A stretch of DNA of 64,000 nucleotides. It comes from CALBPI01 sp038531945. Its GTDB lineage: Bacteria; Pseudomonadota; Gammaproteobacteria; Steroidobacterales; Woeseiaceae. The notes under the pieces are model-generated. The model saw only the letters and a list, made by a program, of their open reading frames with translations, had not been told where the DNA came from and did no database searches. The stretch spans positions 1 to 64,000 of the forward strand of contig JBCBBH010000002.1 in the NCBI GenBank assembly GCA_038531945.1, in the 5' to 3' direction. The position numbers and the translations under genes were made by a program. This document shows positions 1-7,839 of this stretch, one piece after another (positions within the stretch are counted from its first letter, which is position 1; every line of letters starts with the position of its first letter).

Positions 1-668
1 CGCTGAAGGCGTTCGAGGGCGATGATTCGGATATTGGTGTGCCGTCGATCTACAAGCTGATCGATGCGATGGACAGCTACATTCCGGAGCCGGAGCGTGC
101 GATTGACGGCGACTTCCTGATGCCGGTGGAAGATGTGTTCTCGATCTCGGGTCGAGGCACGGTGGTCACGGGTCGTATTGAGCGTGGGATCATCAATGTC
201 GGAGACGAGATTGAGATTGTGGGCATCAAGGACACGACCAAGACCACGTGCACGGGTGTTGAGATGTTCAGGAAGCTGCTTGACCAGGGTCAGGCGGGCG
301 ACAACGTGGGTGTGCTGCTGCGTGGCACCAAGCGTGATGAGGTTGAGCGTGGTCAGGTATTGGCCAAGCCGGGCTCGATCACGCCGCACACGAAGTTCGA
401 AGCTGAGGTGTACATCCTGAACAAGGAAGAGGGCGGTCGTCATACGCCGTTCTTCAAGGGCTACCGTCCGCAGTTTTACTTCCGTACGACGGATGTGACG
501 GGCGCGTGTGAGTTGCCGGAGGGCACCGAGATGGTGATGCCGGGTGACAACGTACAGATGGTGGTTGAGTTGATTGCGCCGATCGCGATGGAAGATGGAC
601 TTCGGTTCGCGATTCGTGAGGGTGGCCGCACGGTAGGTGCGGGCGTCGTCGCTAAGATCATCGAATAA
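1..668 (+). CDS. tuf: Elongation factor Tu, C-terminal part (5' end outside window)
   Basis: GTPase that delivers aminoacyl-tRNA to the ribosomal A site. The reading frame is open from the first bases and gives 221 residues. They correspond to the end of the G domain plus beta-barrel domains 2 and 3, including the stretch SGRGTVVTGRIERG that opens domain 2 and the C-terminal GGRTVGAGVV. The P-loop and G-domain motifs lie upstream of the window. Its position directly before rpsJ is the usual str-to-S10 junction. It is followed by 460 non-coding bases with no T-rich terminator, so read-through into the S10 cluster is possible. Confidence 0.97.
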   Translation, partial: LKAFEGDDSDIGVPSIYKLIDAMDSYIPEPERAIDGDFLMPVEDVFSISGRGTVVTGRIERGIINVGDEIEIVGIKDTTKTTCTGVEMFRKLLDQGQAGDNVGVLLRGTKRDEVERGQVLAKPGSITPHTKFEAEVYILNKEEGGRHTPFFKGYRPQFYFRTTDVTGACELPEGTEMVMPGDNVQMVVELIAPIAMEDGLRFAIREGGRTVGAGVVAKIIE

Positions 669-691
669 GAGAAAGATAGAGCCGCCCGGGA

Positions 692-762
692 CTGGAGCGG
701 CTGATTCCTCCGAATGGCTCGGCCTACGGCCTGTGCTTTATTTCGGAGGAATCACACTCCAG
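692..762. repeat. Inverted repeat downstream of tuf
   Basis: Arms GATTCCTCCGAA (703-714) and TTCGGAGGAATC (742-753) are perfect 12-bp complements separated by 27 bases. An outer 6-bp pair (CTGGAG 692-697, CTCCAG 757-762) extends the structure with small internal loops. There is no T-run after it, so it is not a typical intrinsic terminator; an mRNA-stabilising hairpin or a protein-binding palindrome is possible. Confidence 0.6.
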
Positions 763-904
763 CCACGGGCCGACTCATGAGTTGAGGTCGGAACCCTCGA
801 CTTACCGCGGTGCCGGCGGTGACACAGGCACCAAGCCCAAAGGCCGGAGCGCGAGCTCGGGTTGAATGGGTCAGAGGTTCGCAATTCAGCGTGACCGAGT
901 CTGG

Positions 905-1056
905 GAGACTGGAAAAGTTTTTTCGACGAGGTAAAAGCGCAGCGCAGCGAGCCACGAGGAGAAAAAATGCTTTTTCAGGCTCACCGACGGACTAAGTGGG
1001 TGGCCTAAGGAACAGCGAAGAGGCTTTTCCAGTCTCACCGGCGGACTCCGTGGGTG
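905..1056. repeat. Long-range inverted repeat plus duplicated 34-bp element upstream of rpsJ
   Basis: GAGACTGGAAAAG (905-917) is the exact reverse complement of CTTTTCCAGTCTC (1024-1036). The second arm lies inside a 34-bp element (1023-1056) that is repeated imperfectly at 969-1002, 29 of 34 bases identical, at a 54-base offset. Both copies end in a CTCACC-(GA/GG)-CGGACT core followed by GTGGGTG. The function is unknown; proximity to rpsJ suggests a regulatory or structural role. Confidence 0.5.
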
Positions 1057-1127
1057 TGTAAAGGATCAGCAGACACCACCACCGGCGATAGGCGCCGCTG
1101 GTAGAAATGAGAATTTGAGAGTTGGCT

Positions 1128-1442
1128 ATGGCTACTAACCAGAACATTCGTATCCGCTTGAAAGCGTTTGATCATCGTCTGATCGACACTTCAGCCCGGG
1201 AAATCGTTGATACCGCGAAGCGCACGGGTGCGACCGTTAAAGGTCCTGTGCCGCTGCCGACCAAAATGGAGCGATTCACGGTCCTGATTTCGCCGCACGT
1301 CAATAAGGACGCGCGTGACCAGTACGAGCTGCGTACCCACAAGCGATTGATGGATATCGTTGATCCGACCGACAAAACGGTTGATGCGCTGATGAAGCTG
1401 GAGCTCCCGGCCGGCGTAGACGTTCAGATCAAGCTGAATTAA
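1128..1442 (+). CDS. rpsJ: 30S ribosomal protein S10
   Basis: Small-subunit protein that also serves as NusE in transcription antitermination. The 104-residue product has the family hallmarks RIRLKAFDHRLID near the N-terminus and RTHKRLMDIVDPT in the C-terminal half, and the usual length. The ATG at 1128 is preferred over an in-frame TTG at 1122 because a GAGAG element sits just upstream and the family begins this way. It is separated from rplC by an unusually long 375-base gap carrying its own promoter-like sequence. Confidence 0.98.
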   Translation: MATNQNIRIRLKAFDHRLIDTSAREIVDTAKRTGATVKGPVPLPTKMERFTVLISPHVNKDARDQYELRTHKRLMDIVDPTDKTVDALMKLELPAGVDVQIKLN

Positions 1443-1445
1443 GAG

Positions 1446-1473
1446 TTGAATTAGCCCGCCCGCTGGCTATAAT
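1446..1473 (+). promoter_or_regulatory. Sigma70-like promoter between rpsJ and rplC
   Basis: TTGAAT (1446-1451), a 16-base spacer and a perfect TATAAT (1468-1473). The -10 box lies in the loop of a 7-bp inverted repeat (GCCCGCT 1458-1464, AGCGGGC 1474-1480), which could act as an operator. Transcription from it would begin near 1480 and give rplC an untranslated leader of about 340 bases. It is predicted from sequence only. Confidence 0.6.
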
Positions 1474-1479
1474 AGCGGG

Positions 1480-1817
1480 CTCGCGCGAGCAAACGACAGA
1501 GTTTCGGCCTCAGATCGAGACGGATTTGCCGCGAACCAGGCGCCGCTGAGTACTGGCTCAGTGGCGCGTTGTTTGTCCGGGAAGGTATTTTCCGGCGACC
1601 TGGGCCAGGAAAAGGTATTCGGTATTGGAGACTTGTTTTTGGCTGTCACGTTGACGGCAAGCGTCTCTGCACGCCGGATCGGCTGCACGCGAACCACCGG
1701 TTGAGATCGGCAGGCGCGGCATATGTGGCAAGCAGCGTCGACCAACTGTAGTCGATGACTGGAAACATGGTTTTTACGCGTTGACCAATCGAAGTCAGCG
1801 CAAACGGAAGAGAGACA
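1480..1817 (+). promoter_or_regulatory. Structured 5' leader upstream of rplC
   Basis: Non-coding stretch before rplC. It can form an 11-bp hairpin with one G-U pair and a 6-base loop (1540-1550 with 1557-1567). A 7-bp hairpin (1577-1583 with 1589-1595) follows at once. In gammaproteobacteria the S10 operon is autoregulated by L4 through a structured leader, normally placed upstream of rpsJ. This leader sits after rpsJ and before the L3-L4 genes, so a displaced or additional autoregulatory leader is a reasonable guess, not shown here. Confidence 0.45.
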
Positions 1818-2468
1818 ATGACGATTTCCATCGTAGGTCGCAAATGCGGCATGACGCGCGTCTTCACGGAAGACGGCGCTTCGATCCCGGTTACCGTGAT
1901 TGAAGCCACGCCGAATCGCGTCACTCAAGTCAAAACAGTTGAAACCGACGGATACCGGGCGATCCAGGTTGCGTCGGGTACTCGCAAAGCCTCCCATGTC
2001 ACCAAGCCCGAAGCCGGTCACTTCGCGAAAGCGCAAGTGGAAGCGGGCGATCGACTGGTCGAGCATCGCCTTGCGGATGGCGAGGGTGACGAGCTTTCCG
2101 TCGGAAGCGAAGTGTCGGTCGAAATCTTCGAGGCCGGCCAGAAAGTGGACGTGATCGGCACATCGATCGGTAAGGGTTTTGCCGGCACGGTCAAGCGCCA
2201 TAACTTCCGCACGCAAGACGCAACGCACGGTAACTCGCTGGCTCACCGTGCGCCGGGTTCAATTGGTCAGAACCAGACACCAGGCCGTGTCTTCAAAGGT
2301 AAGAAGATGGCAGGCCACATGGGCAACGTGCGCCGCACCGTCCAGAACCTTGAAGTCGTTCGCGTCGATAACGACAAGAACCTTCTCCTGATTAAGGGTG
2401 CTGTTCCCGGCCATGCCGGCGGCAGCGTCATCGTCCGTCCTGCGGTCAAAGCAAGGAAGGGAGCGTAA
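1818..2468 (+). CDS. rplC: 50S ribosomal protein L3
   Basis: Early-assembly large-subunit protein near the peptidyl-transferase centre. The 216-residue product starts with MTISIVGRKCGMTRVF and carries the conserved loop GSIGQNQTPGRVFKGKKMAG, whose GQNQ glutamine is the usual PrmB methylation site. The start at 1818 follows a GGAAGAGAG ribosome binding site. It is the first gene behind the internal promoter and structured leader and ends 3 bases before rplD. Confidence 0.98.
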   Translation: MTISIVGRKCGMTRVFTEDGASIPVTVIEATPNRVTQVKTVETDGYRAIQVASGTRKASHVTKPEAGHFAKAQVEAGDRLVEHRLADGEGDELSVGSEVSVEIFEAGQKVDVIGTSIGKGFAGTVKRHNFRTQDATHGNSLAHRAPGSIGQNQTPGRVFKGKKMAGHMGNVRRTVQNLEVVRVDNDKNLLLIKGAVPGHAGGSVIVRPAVKARKGA

Positions 2469-2471
2469 GCC

Positions 2472-3083
2472 ATGGCATTGAAATTGGAACTAGCCGGCAA
2501 GGGCGGCGCAATTGAAGTGTCGGAACAGGCGTTTGGCGCCGCGTTCAACGAGCCTTTGATTCACCAGGTAGTGACGGCATTTTTGGCCGGTGCGCGCAGT
2601 GGCACAAAGCGCCAGAAGAACCGATCCGATGTGAGCGGCGGTGGCGCGAAACCATGGCGCCAAAAAGGCACAGGCCGCGCTCGCGCTGGCACCATCCGTA
2701 GCCCGATTTGGGTTGGTGGTGGCCGTACGTTTGCTGCACGTCCGCGTGACTACAGCCAGAAAGTGAACCGCAAGATGTACCGCGGTGCGTTGCGTTCGTT
2801 GTTCTCCGAGCTCTTGCGTCAAGAACGCCTGGTAGTTGCTGAGACGATCGAAGTTTCCGCGCCGAAGACGCGTGAGTTGGCGGCAAATCTCAAAGCACTC
2901 AATCTCGACAACGTGTTGATAGTGACCGAGGGTTTTGACGAAAAGCTCTATCTCGCCGCACGGAATTTGAAAAATGTCGGCATCGTCGATGTGAGCTCCA
3001 TTGATCCAGTAACGTTGTTGCGCTTCGAGAAAGTGCTGATCAGCGTCCCGGCACTAAAACTCGTTGAGGAGCGCCTGTCATGA
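2472..3083 (+). CDS. rplD: 50S ribosomal protein L4
   Basis: Large-subunit protein lining the exit tunnel and, in gammaproteobacteria, the autorepressor of the S10 operon. The 203-residue product has the conserved extended loop with GGGAKPWRQKGTGRARAG at about residues 56-75. Its stop overlaps the start of rplW, implying translational coupling. If the leader before rplC is an L4 target, the regulator is encoded second in its own transcript. Confidence 0.98.
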   Translation: MALKLELAGKGGAIEVSEQAFGAAFNEPLIHQVVTAFLAGARSGTKRQKNRSDVSGGGAKPWRQKGTGRARAGTIRSPIWVGGGRTFAARPRDYSQKVNRKMYRGALRSLFSELLRQERLVVAETIEVSAPKTRELAANLKALNLDNVLIVTEGFDEKLYLAARNLKNVGIVDVSSIDPVTLLRFEKVLISVPALKLVEERLS

Positions 3084-3388
3084 GTCAAGCAGTTCGCGAA
3101 GAGCGGTTGATGACCATCTTGCTCGGTCCGCACATGTCGGAAAAAAGTCTTCGGATCAACGAGCGTGCTAATCAGGTGGTGTTCAAAGTCCGTACCGATG
3201 CGACCAAGCCGGAAATTAAGGCGGCAGTTGAGAAGCTGTTTGAAGTCGCAGTTGAGGGCGTGACCGTCCTGAACCAGGACGGCAAAGTTAAACGCCGTGG
3301 TCGTGGCTTCGGTCGTCGATCGTCTTTTAAGAAAGCCTACGTGAAGCTCGCGGCAGGCAGCGAAATTGATTTTCTCGGCGCTGAATAG
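3080..3388 (+). CDS. rplW: 50S ribosomal protein L23
   Basis: Protein at the exit-tunnel rim that docks SRP and trigger factor. It has 102 residues with the typical HMSEKS motif early and the NQDGKVKRRGRGFGRRSSFKKA segment region near the C-terminus. The ATG at 3080 overlaps the rplD stop by 4 bases. An internal ATG at 3110 (MTILLGPHMSEK) is an alternative start closer to some homologues. Confidence 0.96.
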   Translation: MSQAVREERLMTILLGPHMSEKSLRINERANQVVFKVRTDATKPEIKAAVEKLFEVAVEGVTVLNQDGKVKRRGRGFGRRSSFKKAYVKLAAGSEIDFLGAE

Positions 3389-3415
3389 GCGACGGTAAAG
3401 GCAAGGTAGACAGAC

Positions 3416-4246
3416 ATGTCATTGCAAAAACAGAAACCGACATCTCCGGGCCGTCGCTTTAAGGTCAAGGTGATCACGCAGGGCCTGCACAAGGGCAAGC
3501 CCTACAGCAAACTCGTTGCCAAGAAGACCAAGTCCGGCGGCCGCAACAACAACGGTCGGATTACCGTTCGTCATCACGGCGGTGGTCACAAGCAGCGCTA
3601 CCGGATTATCGACTTCAAGCGCGACAAGTTTGGCGTGCCAGGCACCGTGGAGCGTATCGAGTACGATCCAAACCGTAGTGCGCACATCGCACTGATCAAG
3701 TATGCGGACGGTGAACGCCGCTACATCCTGGCTCCGAAGAAAGTGGAGATCGGCTCGCCGATTATGTCGTCAGACGATGCGCCGATTAAACCCGGGAACT
3801 CTCTGCCACTGCGTAACATCCCTGTGGGTACGCAAGTGCATTGCATCGAGATGAAGCCTGGCAAGGGCGCTCAAATGGTGCGCTCCGCAGGCGGAGTCGC
3901 TCAACTGGTAGCTCGTGAAGGTGCGTACGTCACGCTGCGCCTTCGCTCGGGCGAGATGCGCAAGATTCATACGGAATGTCGCGCGACCGTCGGAGAGGTG
4001 GGCCACGGCGAACACAACCTGCGCAAGCTCGGCAAGGCCGGCGCGAAACGCTGGCGCGGTGTTCGTCCGACCGTGCGCGGTGTCGCTATGAACCCGGTTG
4101 ACCACCCGCATGGTGGTGGTGAGGGTCGCACGTCCGGTGGTCGTCACCCGGTGAGCCCATGGGGCACGCCGACGAAGGGTTACAAGACACGCTCCAACAA
4201 GCGGACTGACAACATGATTGTCCGTCGTCGCAAGAGCCGCAAGTAA
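3416..4246 (+). CDS. rplB: 50S ribosomal protein L2
   Basis: Core large-subunit protein needed for subunit joining and peptidyl transfer. The 276-residue product has the N-terminal RNA-binding domain (NGRITVRHHGGGHKQRYR) and the C-terminal NPVDHPHGGGEG motif, with the histidine implicated near the catalytic centre and a hydroxylation target in relatives. Length and order are standard for the S10 cluster. Confidence 0.98.
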   Translation: MSLQKQKPTSPGRRFKVKVITQGLHKGKPYSKLVAKKTKSGGRNNNGRITVRHHGGGHKQRYRIIDFKRDKFGVPGTVERIEYDPNRSAHIALIKYADGERRYILAPKKVEIGSPIMSSDDAPIKPGNSLPLRNIPVGTQVHCIEMKPGKGAQMVRSAGGVAQLVAREGAYVTLRLRSGEMRKIHTECRATVGEVGHGEHNLRKLGKAGAKRWRGVRPTVRGVAMNPVDHPHGGGEGRTSGGRHPVSPWGTPTKGYKTRSNKRTDNMIVRRRKSRK

Positions 4247-4286
4247 GCGCGCTCGCCAACAGAATTAGAGAAGAGGAAGAGATAAC

Positions 4287-4562
4287 GTGCCTCGTTCATT
4301 AAAAAAAGGTCCTTTTGTGGACAACCATCTGGCGAAGAAAGTCGCCACGGCGGCGGAAAGCAACGATCGGCGCCCGATCAAAACCTGGTCGCGACGCTCG
4401 ATGGTGTTGCCCGACATGGTCGGACTGACGATTGCCGTACACAACGGTCGTCAGCACGTGCCGGTGTTGATTTCGGAAAACATGGTCGGCCACAAGCTGG
4501 GTGAGTTCGCGTTGACGCGGACCTTCCGAGGGCATGCGGCTGACAAGAAGACGAAGCGCTAA
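4287..4562 (+). CDS. rpsS: 30S ribosomal protein S19
   Basis: Small-subunit head protein near the A site and partner of S13. It has 91 residues beginning with PRSLKKGPFVDNHL and ending with GHAADKKTKR, as expected. The start is GTG at 4287, chosen because the family begins exactly there and GAGGAAGAG lies just upstream. Confidence 0.98.
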   Translation: MPRSLKKGPFVDNHLAKKVATAAESNDRRPIKTWSRRSMVLPDMVGLTIAVHNGRQHVPVLISENMVGHKLGEFALTRTFRGHAADKKTKR

Positions 4563-4573
4563 GGATTGATGAC

Positions 4574-4915
4574 ATGCAGGTAGCAGCAAAATTGCGTTTT
4601 GCACGCATCTCCCCGCAGAAATGTCGGCTCGTTGCCGACATGATCCGCGGCAAGTCTGTCGATGAGGCATTGACCACATTGGCGTTCATGCCGAAGAAAG
4701 GCGCGGCAATTGTTCGCAAGGTGCTCGAGTCGGCTATTGCCAACGCAGAGCACAACCACGGCGCAGATATCGATGAGCTTCGTGTTCAGACCATCATGGT
4801 CGACGAAGCACCGCGTTTTCGCCGCTACCGCGCTCGGGCCAAAGGTCGGGGCACTCGGATTATCAAACGCAACAGCCACATCACCATCCAGGTGGCTGAT
4901 GGCACGGCGGACTAG
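4574..4915 (+). CDS. rplV: 50S ribosomal protein L22
   Basis: Large-subunit protein whose beta-hairpin lines the exit tunnel. The 113-residue sequence shows the family pattern ISPQKCRLVADMIRGKSVDEAL and the tunnel-loop region FRRYRARAKGRGTRI. It lies 11 bases after rpsS and 10 bases before rpsC in the S10 cluster. Confidence 0.98.
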   Translation: MQVAAKLRFARISPQKCRLVADMIRGKSVDEALTTLAFMPKKGAAIVRKVLESAIANAEHNHGADIDELRVQTIMVDEAPRFRRYRARAKGRGTRIIKRNSHITIQVADGTAD

Positions 4916-4925
4916 GTAGAGATTT

Positions 4926-5609
4926 ATGGGTCAGAAAGTACACCCCAACGGTATTCGCCTCGGTATCACAACCGACTGGACTTCGAAGTGGTATGCCGAC
5001 AGCAAGGCGTTCCCTGAGTATGTGCGCCAGGATCACGAAGTTCGTACGTTCCTGCGCAAGCGTCTGAAGGACGCCTCGGTTTCGCGGATTCAGATCGAGC
5101 GCCCGGCGAAGAAGATCAACATCGCGCTGAACACCGCCCGTCCAGGCATCGTGATTGGCAAGAAAGGCGAGGACATCGAGCGTCTGCGTCGCGAGGTCGC
5201 TTCGATGGTCGGAATGCCGCTTGCCGACGTGCGCATCAACATCAACGAAGTTCGCAAGCCGGAATTGGATGCGACGTTGGTGGCTGAGGGGATTGCTCAG
5301 CAGCTCGAGCGCCGCGTGATGTTCCGTCGTGCGATGAAGCGCGCGGTTCAGAACACCATGCGTGTCGGTGCTCAGGGAATCAAAGTGAAGGTCGGTGGTC
5401 GCTTGAATGGCGCCGAAATCGCTCGTTCCGAGTGGTACCGCGAAGGCCGTGTGCCGCTGCACACGCTGCGCGCGGAGATCGACTACGGCACAGCAGAGGC
5501 TGCGACAACCTACGGCATCATCGGTGTGAAAGTCTGGATTTTCAAAGGCGAGGTTTACGACACGCCTGAGCAAGCCGCCAGTGAGCCGGCGGAAGCGGCG
5601 ACGCGCTAG
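4926..5609 (+). CDS. rpsC: 30S ribosomal protein S3
   Basis: Small-subunit protein at the mRNA entry channel. The 227-residue product begins with MGQKVHPNGIRLGI, has a type II KH domain with the loop GIVIGKKGEDIE at about residues 76-87, and the C-terminal domain with GRLNGAEIARSEWYREGRVPLH split across about residues 159-180. Length is standard. Confidence 0.98.
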   Translation: MGQKVHPNGIRLGITTDWTSKWYADSKAFPEYVRQDHEVRTFLRKRLKDASVSRIQIERPAKKINIALNTARPGIVIGKKGEDIERLRREVASMVGMPLADVRININEVRKPELDATLVAEGIAQQLERRVMFRRAMKRAVQNTMRVGAQGIKVKVGGRLNGAEIARSEWYREGRVPLHTLRAEIDYGTAEAATTYGIIGVKVWIFKGEVYDTPEQAASEPAEAATR

Positions 5610-5620
5610 GAGTCAAGAGC

Positions 5621-6034
5621 ATGTTGCAGCCAAAAAGAACCAAGTTCCGTAAGCAGATGAAGGGTCGCAATCGCGGCCTGGCGCAACGCGGCAGTACTGT
5701 CTCGTTCGGCGAGTACGCGCTCAAGGCGACCGGTCGTGGTCGTTTAACTGCGCGTCAGATCGAGGCAGCGCGTCGTGCCATGACCCGCTACATCAAGCGC
5801 GGTGGAAAAATCTGGATTCGGGTTTTCCCGGACAAGCCGATCAGTAAAAAGCCATTGGAAGTCCGCCAAGGTAAGGGTAAGGGTAACGTTGAATACTGGG
5901 TCGCCCAGATCCAGCCGGGCCGCATCCTTTACGAAATGGAGGGCGTCAGTGAAGAGGTGGCACGCGAAGCGTTTCGTCTCGCGGCTGCGAAGATCCCGAT
6001 GGCAACGACGTTTGTCGCACGACAGGTGATGTGA
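5621..6034 (+). CDS. rplP: 50S ribosomal protein L16
   Basis: Protein organising the A-site tRNA region of the large subunit. The 137 residues start MLQPKRTKFRKQMKGRN and contain RQGKGKGNVEYWVAQI, both characteristic. Its stop codon overlaps the rpmC start (ATGA), a coupling typical of this operon. Confidence 0.98.
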   Translation: MLQPKRTKFRKQMKGRNRGLAQRGSTVSFGEYALKATGRGRLTARQIEAARRAMTRYIKRGGKIWIRVFPDKPISKKPLEVRQGKGKGNVEYWVAQIQPGRILYEMEGVSEEVAREAFRLAAAKIPMATTFVARQVM

Positions 6035-6237
6035 TGAAAGCAGCAGATCTTCGACAAATGGATTCCGCAGGTCTCCAGGACGAGCTCCTGAAGTTGCGTC
6101 GCGAGCAGTTCAACCTGCGAATGCAACGGGCGACCGGTCAGGAAATTCAACAAAACGATCTTCGTCAGGTCCGCCGTGATATTGCACGGATCAAAACGGT
6201 AATGGCGGAAGCCGCGCGCGCTGGCGACGCTGGTTGA
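6034..6237 (+). CDS. rpmC: 50S ribosomal protein L29
   Basis: Small helical protein at the exit site near L23. It has 67 residues of two antiparallel helices with the conserved segment LRREQFNLRMQRATGQ. The ATG at 6034 is preferred over an in-frame GTG at 6031 because it gives the canonical MKAADLR start and an ATGA overlap with rplP. Confidence 0.97.
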   Translation: MKAADLRQMDSAGLQDELLKLRREQFNLRMQRATGQEIQQNDLRQVRRDIARIKTVMAEAARAGDAG

Positions 6238-6249
6238 GGTAGATAAGAA

Positions 6250-6519
6250 ATGAGCGAAGCGAACGCAACGGTAGAACGCCGAGTTATCGGTAAAGTGGTC
6301 TCCGACAAGATGGATAAAACCGTGTCTGTGGCCATCGAGCGATTGGTCCGCCACGGCGTCTACGGTAAGTACATCCGCCGGACGACCAAGTTGAAGGCAC
6401 ATGATGAAAACAACGAGTGCCGTAGCGGCGATACCGTTGCCATCAGCGAGTGCCGCCCGATTTCGAAAGACAAATCGTGGCGGGTGGTGGAAGTGGTCGA
6501 ACGCGCGACACAGCGCTAA
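6250..6519 (+). CDS. rpsQ: 30S ribosomal protein S17
   Basis: Primary 16S rRNA-binding protein with an OB fold. It has 89 residues with the signature GKVVSDKMDKTVSVAIERL and the C-terminal SWRVVEVVE. It is the last gene of the classical S10 group before rplN. Confidence 0.98.
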   Translation: MSEANATVERRVIGKVVSDKMDKTVSVAIERLVRHGVYGKYIRRTTKLKAHDENNECRSGDTVAISECRPISKDKSWRVVEVVERATQR

Positions 6520-6533
6520 GGCGGGATTGAACG

Positions 6534-6902
6534 ATGATTCAGATGCAGACAGTGCTGGATGCAGCCGATAACAGTGGTGCTCGTCGCGTCATGTGCATCA
6601 AGGTGCTTGGTGGTTCCAAGCGTCGCTACGCGGGCGTCGGCGATGTCATCAAGGTGAGCGTCAAGGACGCCATTCCGCGGGGCAAGGTCAAGAAGGGTGA
6701 GGTTTACAACGCGGTTGTTGTGCGCACCCGTAAAGGGGTTCGTCGCAAGGACGGCTCGCTGATTCGCTTTGATGGCAACGCTGCGGTGTTGTTGAACAGC
6801 AAGCTGGAGCCGATTGGTACCCGTATCTTTGGTCCAGTGACGCGGGAGCTTCGCGGCAATCAGTTCATGAAGATCGTGTCTTTGGCACCGGAAGTGCTCT
6901 GA
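6534..6902 (+). CDS. rplN: 50S ribosomal protein L14
   Basis: Large-subunit protein at the 30S interface and docking site for RsfS. The 122-residue product matches the family throughout: MIQMQTVLDAADNSGARR at the N-terminus and GPVTRELRGNQFMKIVSLAPEVL region at the C-terminus. It opens the spc group. Confidence 0.98.
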   Translation: MIQMQTVLDAADNSGARRVMCIKVLGGSKRRYAGVGDVIKVSVKDAIPRGKVKKGEVYNAVVVRTRKGVRRKDGSLIRFDGNAAVLLNSKLEPIGTRIFGPVTRELRGNQFMKIVSLAPEVL

Positions 6903-6923
6903 GCACGCAAGGCAGAGAAGAAC

Positions 6924-7244
6924 ATGCAAAAGATTCGTAAAGGCGATGAGGTGATGGTTATCACCGGAAAGGACAAGGGCCGCACAGGTACGGTGCTCGA
7001 AGTACTGACCGATGAGGACCGGCTCCTGGTGGAAGGAATCAACATCGCTCGTAAACACATCAAACCGAATCCTAACGTTGGCGAGCCGGGTGGGATCAAG
7101 GACAAAGCGATGCCGATTCATCGTTCGAACGTCCAGGTCTACAACCCAAAATCGAAGAAAGGCGACAGGGTCGGTATCGAGATTGGAAAAGACGGTAAGA
7201 AAACCCGGATTTTTCGTTCAACGAAAGAGGCGGTCGACGTCTAA
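6924..7244 (+). CDS. rplX: 50S ribosomal protein L24
   Basis: Assembly initiator for the large subunit. It has 106 residues with a KOW motif (KGDEVMVITGKDKGRTGTV, residues about 6-24) and the LVEGINIARKHIKPN segment. The start follows GGCAGAGAAG. The extent is normal for the family. Confidence 0.98.
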   Translation: MQKIRKGDEVMVITGKDKGRTGTVLEVLTDEDRLLVEGINIARKHIKPNPNVGEPGGIKDKAMPIHRSNVQVYNPKSKKGDRVGIEIGKDGKKTRIFRSTKEAVDV

Positions 7245-7272
7245 GCCGAAAGGCAGCGTCACCGATTGATCT

Positions 7273-7812
7273 ATGGCTAGATTGCAAGAACATTATCGCG
7301 ACAACATCGTTCCTGCCCTGAAGGACAAATTGGGCATCGAGAACGTTATGGAAGTGCCGCGTATTACGAAAATCACGCTGAACATGGGCGTAGGCGAAGC
7401 TGTGGCCGACAAGAAAGTCATGGAGCACGCGGTGCGTGACATGACGGCTATCGCGGGCCAAAAGCCGGTCGTTCGCAATGCGCGGAAGTCTGTCGCGGGC
7501 TTTAAGATTCGCGAAGGGTATCCCATCGGCTGCAAAGTCACGCTGCGTCGCGAACGCATGTACGAATTCCTTGATCGACTCATCTCGATCGCGATTCCGC
7601 GGATTCGCGATTTTCGAGGCCTGTCGAGCAAGGCGTTCGACAAGCAGGGCAACTATTCAATGGGCGTCCAGGAGCAAATCATATTCCCTGAGATCGACTA
7701 CGATCAGGTGGATACGGTGCGCGGTATGGATATCACGATCACAACCACAGCACGCAACGCGGACGAAGGCCGCGCGCTGCTTGAAGCATTCAGTTTCCCG
7801 TTCAAGCGCTAA
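7273..7812 (+). CDS. rplE: 50S ribosomal protein L5
   Basis: 5S rRNA-binding protein of the central protuberance. It has 179 residues with the signature ITLNMGVGEAVADKK, the GQKPVVRNARKSVAGFKIR segment and the C-terminal MDITITTTARNADEGRALL, all typical. In relatives the spc operon is repressed by S8 acting near this gene. Confidence 0.98.
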   Translation: MARLQEHYRDNIVPALKDKLGIENVMEVPRITKITLNMGVGEAVADKKVMEHAVRDMTAIAGQKPVVRNARKSVAGFKIREGYPIGCKVTLRRERMYEFLDRLISIAIPRIRDFRGLSSKAFDKQGNYSMGVQEQIIFPEIDYDQVDTVRGMDITITTTARNADEGRALLEAFSFPFKR

Positions 7813-7839
7813 GCGCGGGAAAGAGACAGGTAGACACCT

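Larger units (their letters stand above)
669..1127 (+). other. Non-coding, repeat-bearing gap between tuf and rpsJ
   Basis: No convincing gene is seen; the frames open here carry no recognisable domain or ribosome binding site. The interval holds a 12-bp inverted repeat (703-714 with 742-753) flanked by a 6-bp outer one (692-697 with 757-762). It also holds a 13-bp perfect inverted repeat (905-917 with 1024-1036) and two imperfect 34-bp direct repeats (969-1002 and 1023-1056). No strong T-tract terminator or consensus promoter was recognised. It is the natural place for promoter or leader functions of the S10 cluster, but that is inference. Confidence 0.6.

Noticed and set aside
1453..1481. 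Hairpin after rpsJ as a terminator
   Set aside because: The stem is short and is not followed by T residues; its loop contains a TATAAT, so it is read as a promoter palindrome.
1467..2246. Long minus-strand frame (259 codons) over rplC
   Set aside because: It lies antisense to rplC, has no family match, and reflects codon bias on the plus strand.
4881..5573. Long minus-strand frame (230 codons) over rpsC
   Set aside because: Antisense to rpsC with histidine/leucine-rich composition typical of shadow frames; no ribosome binding site.
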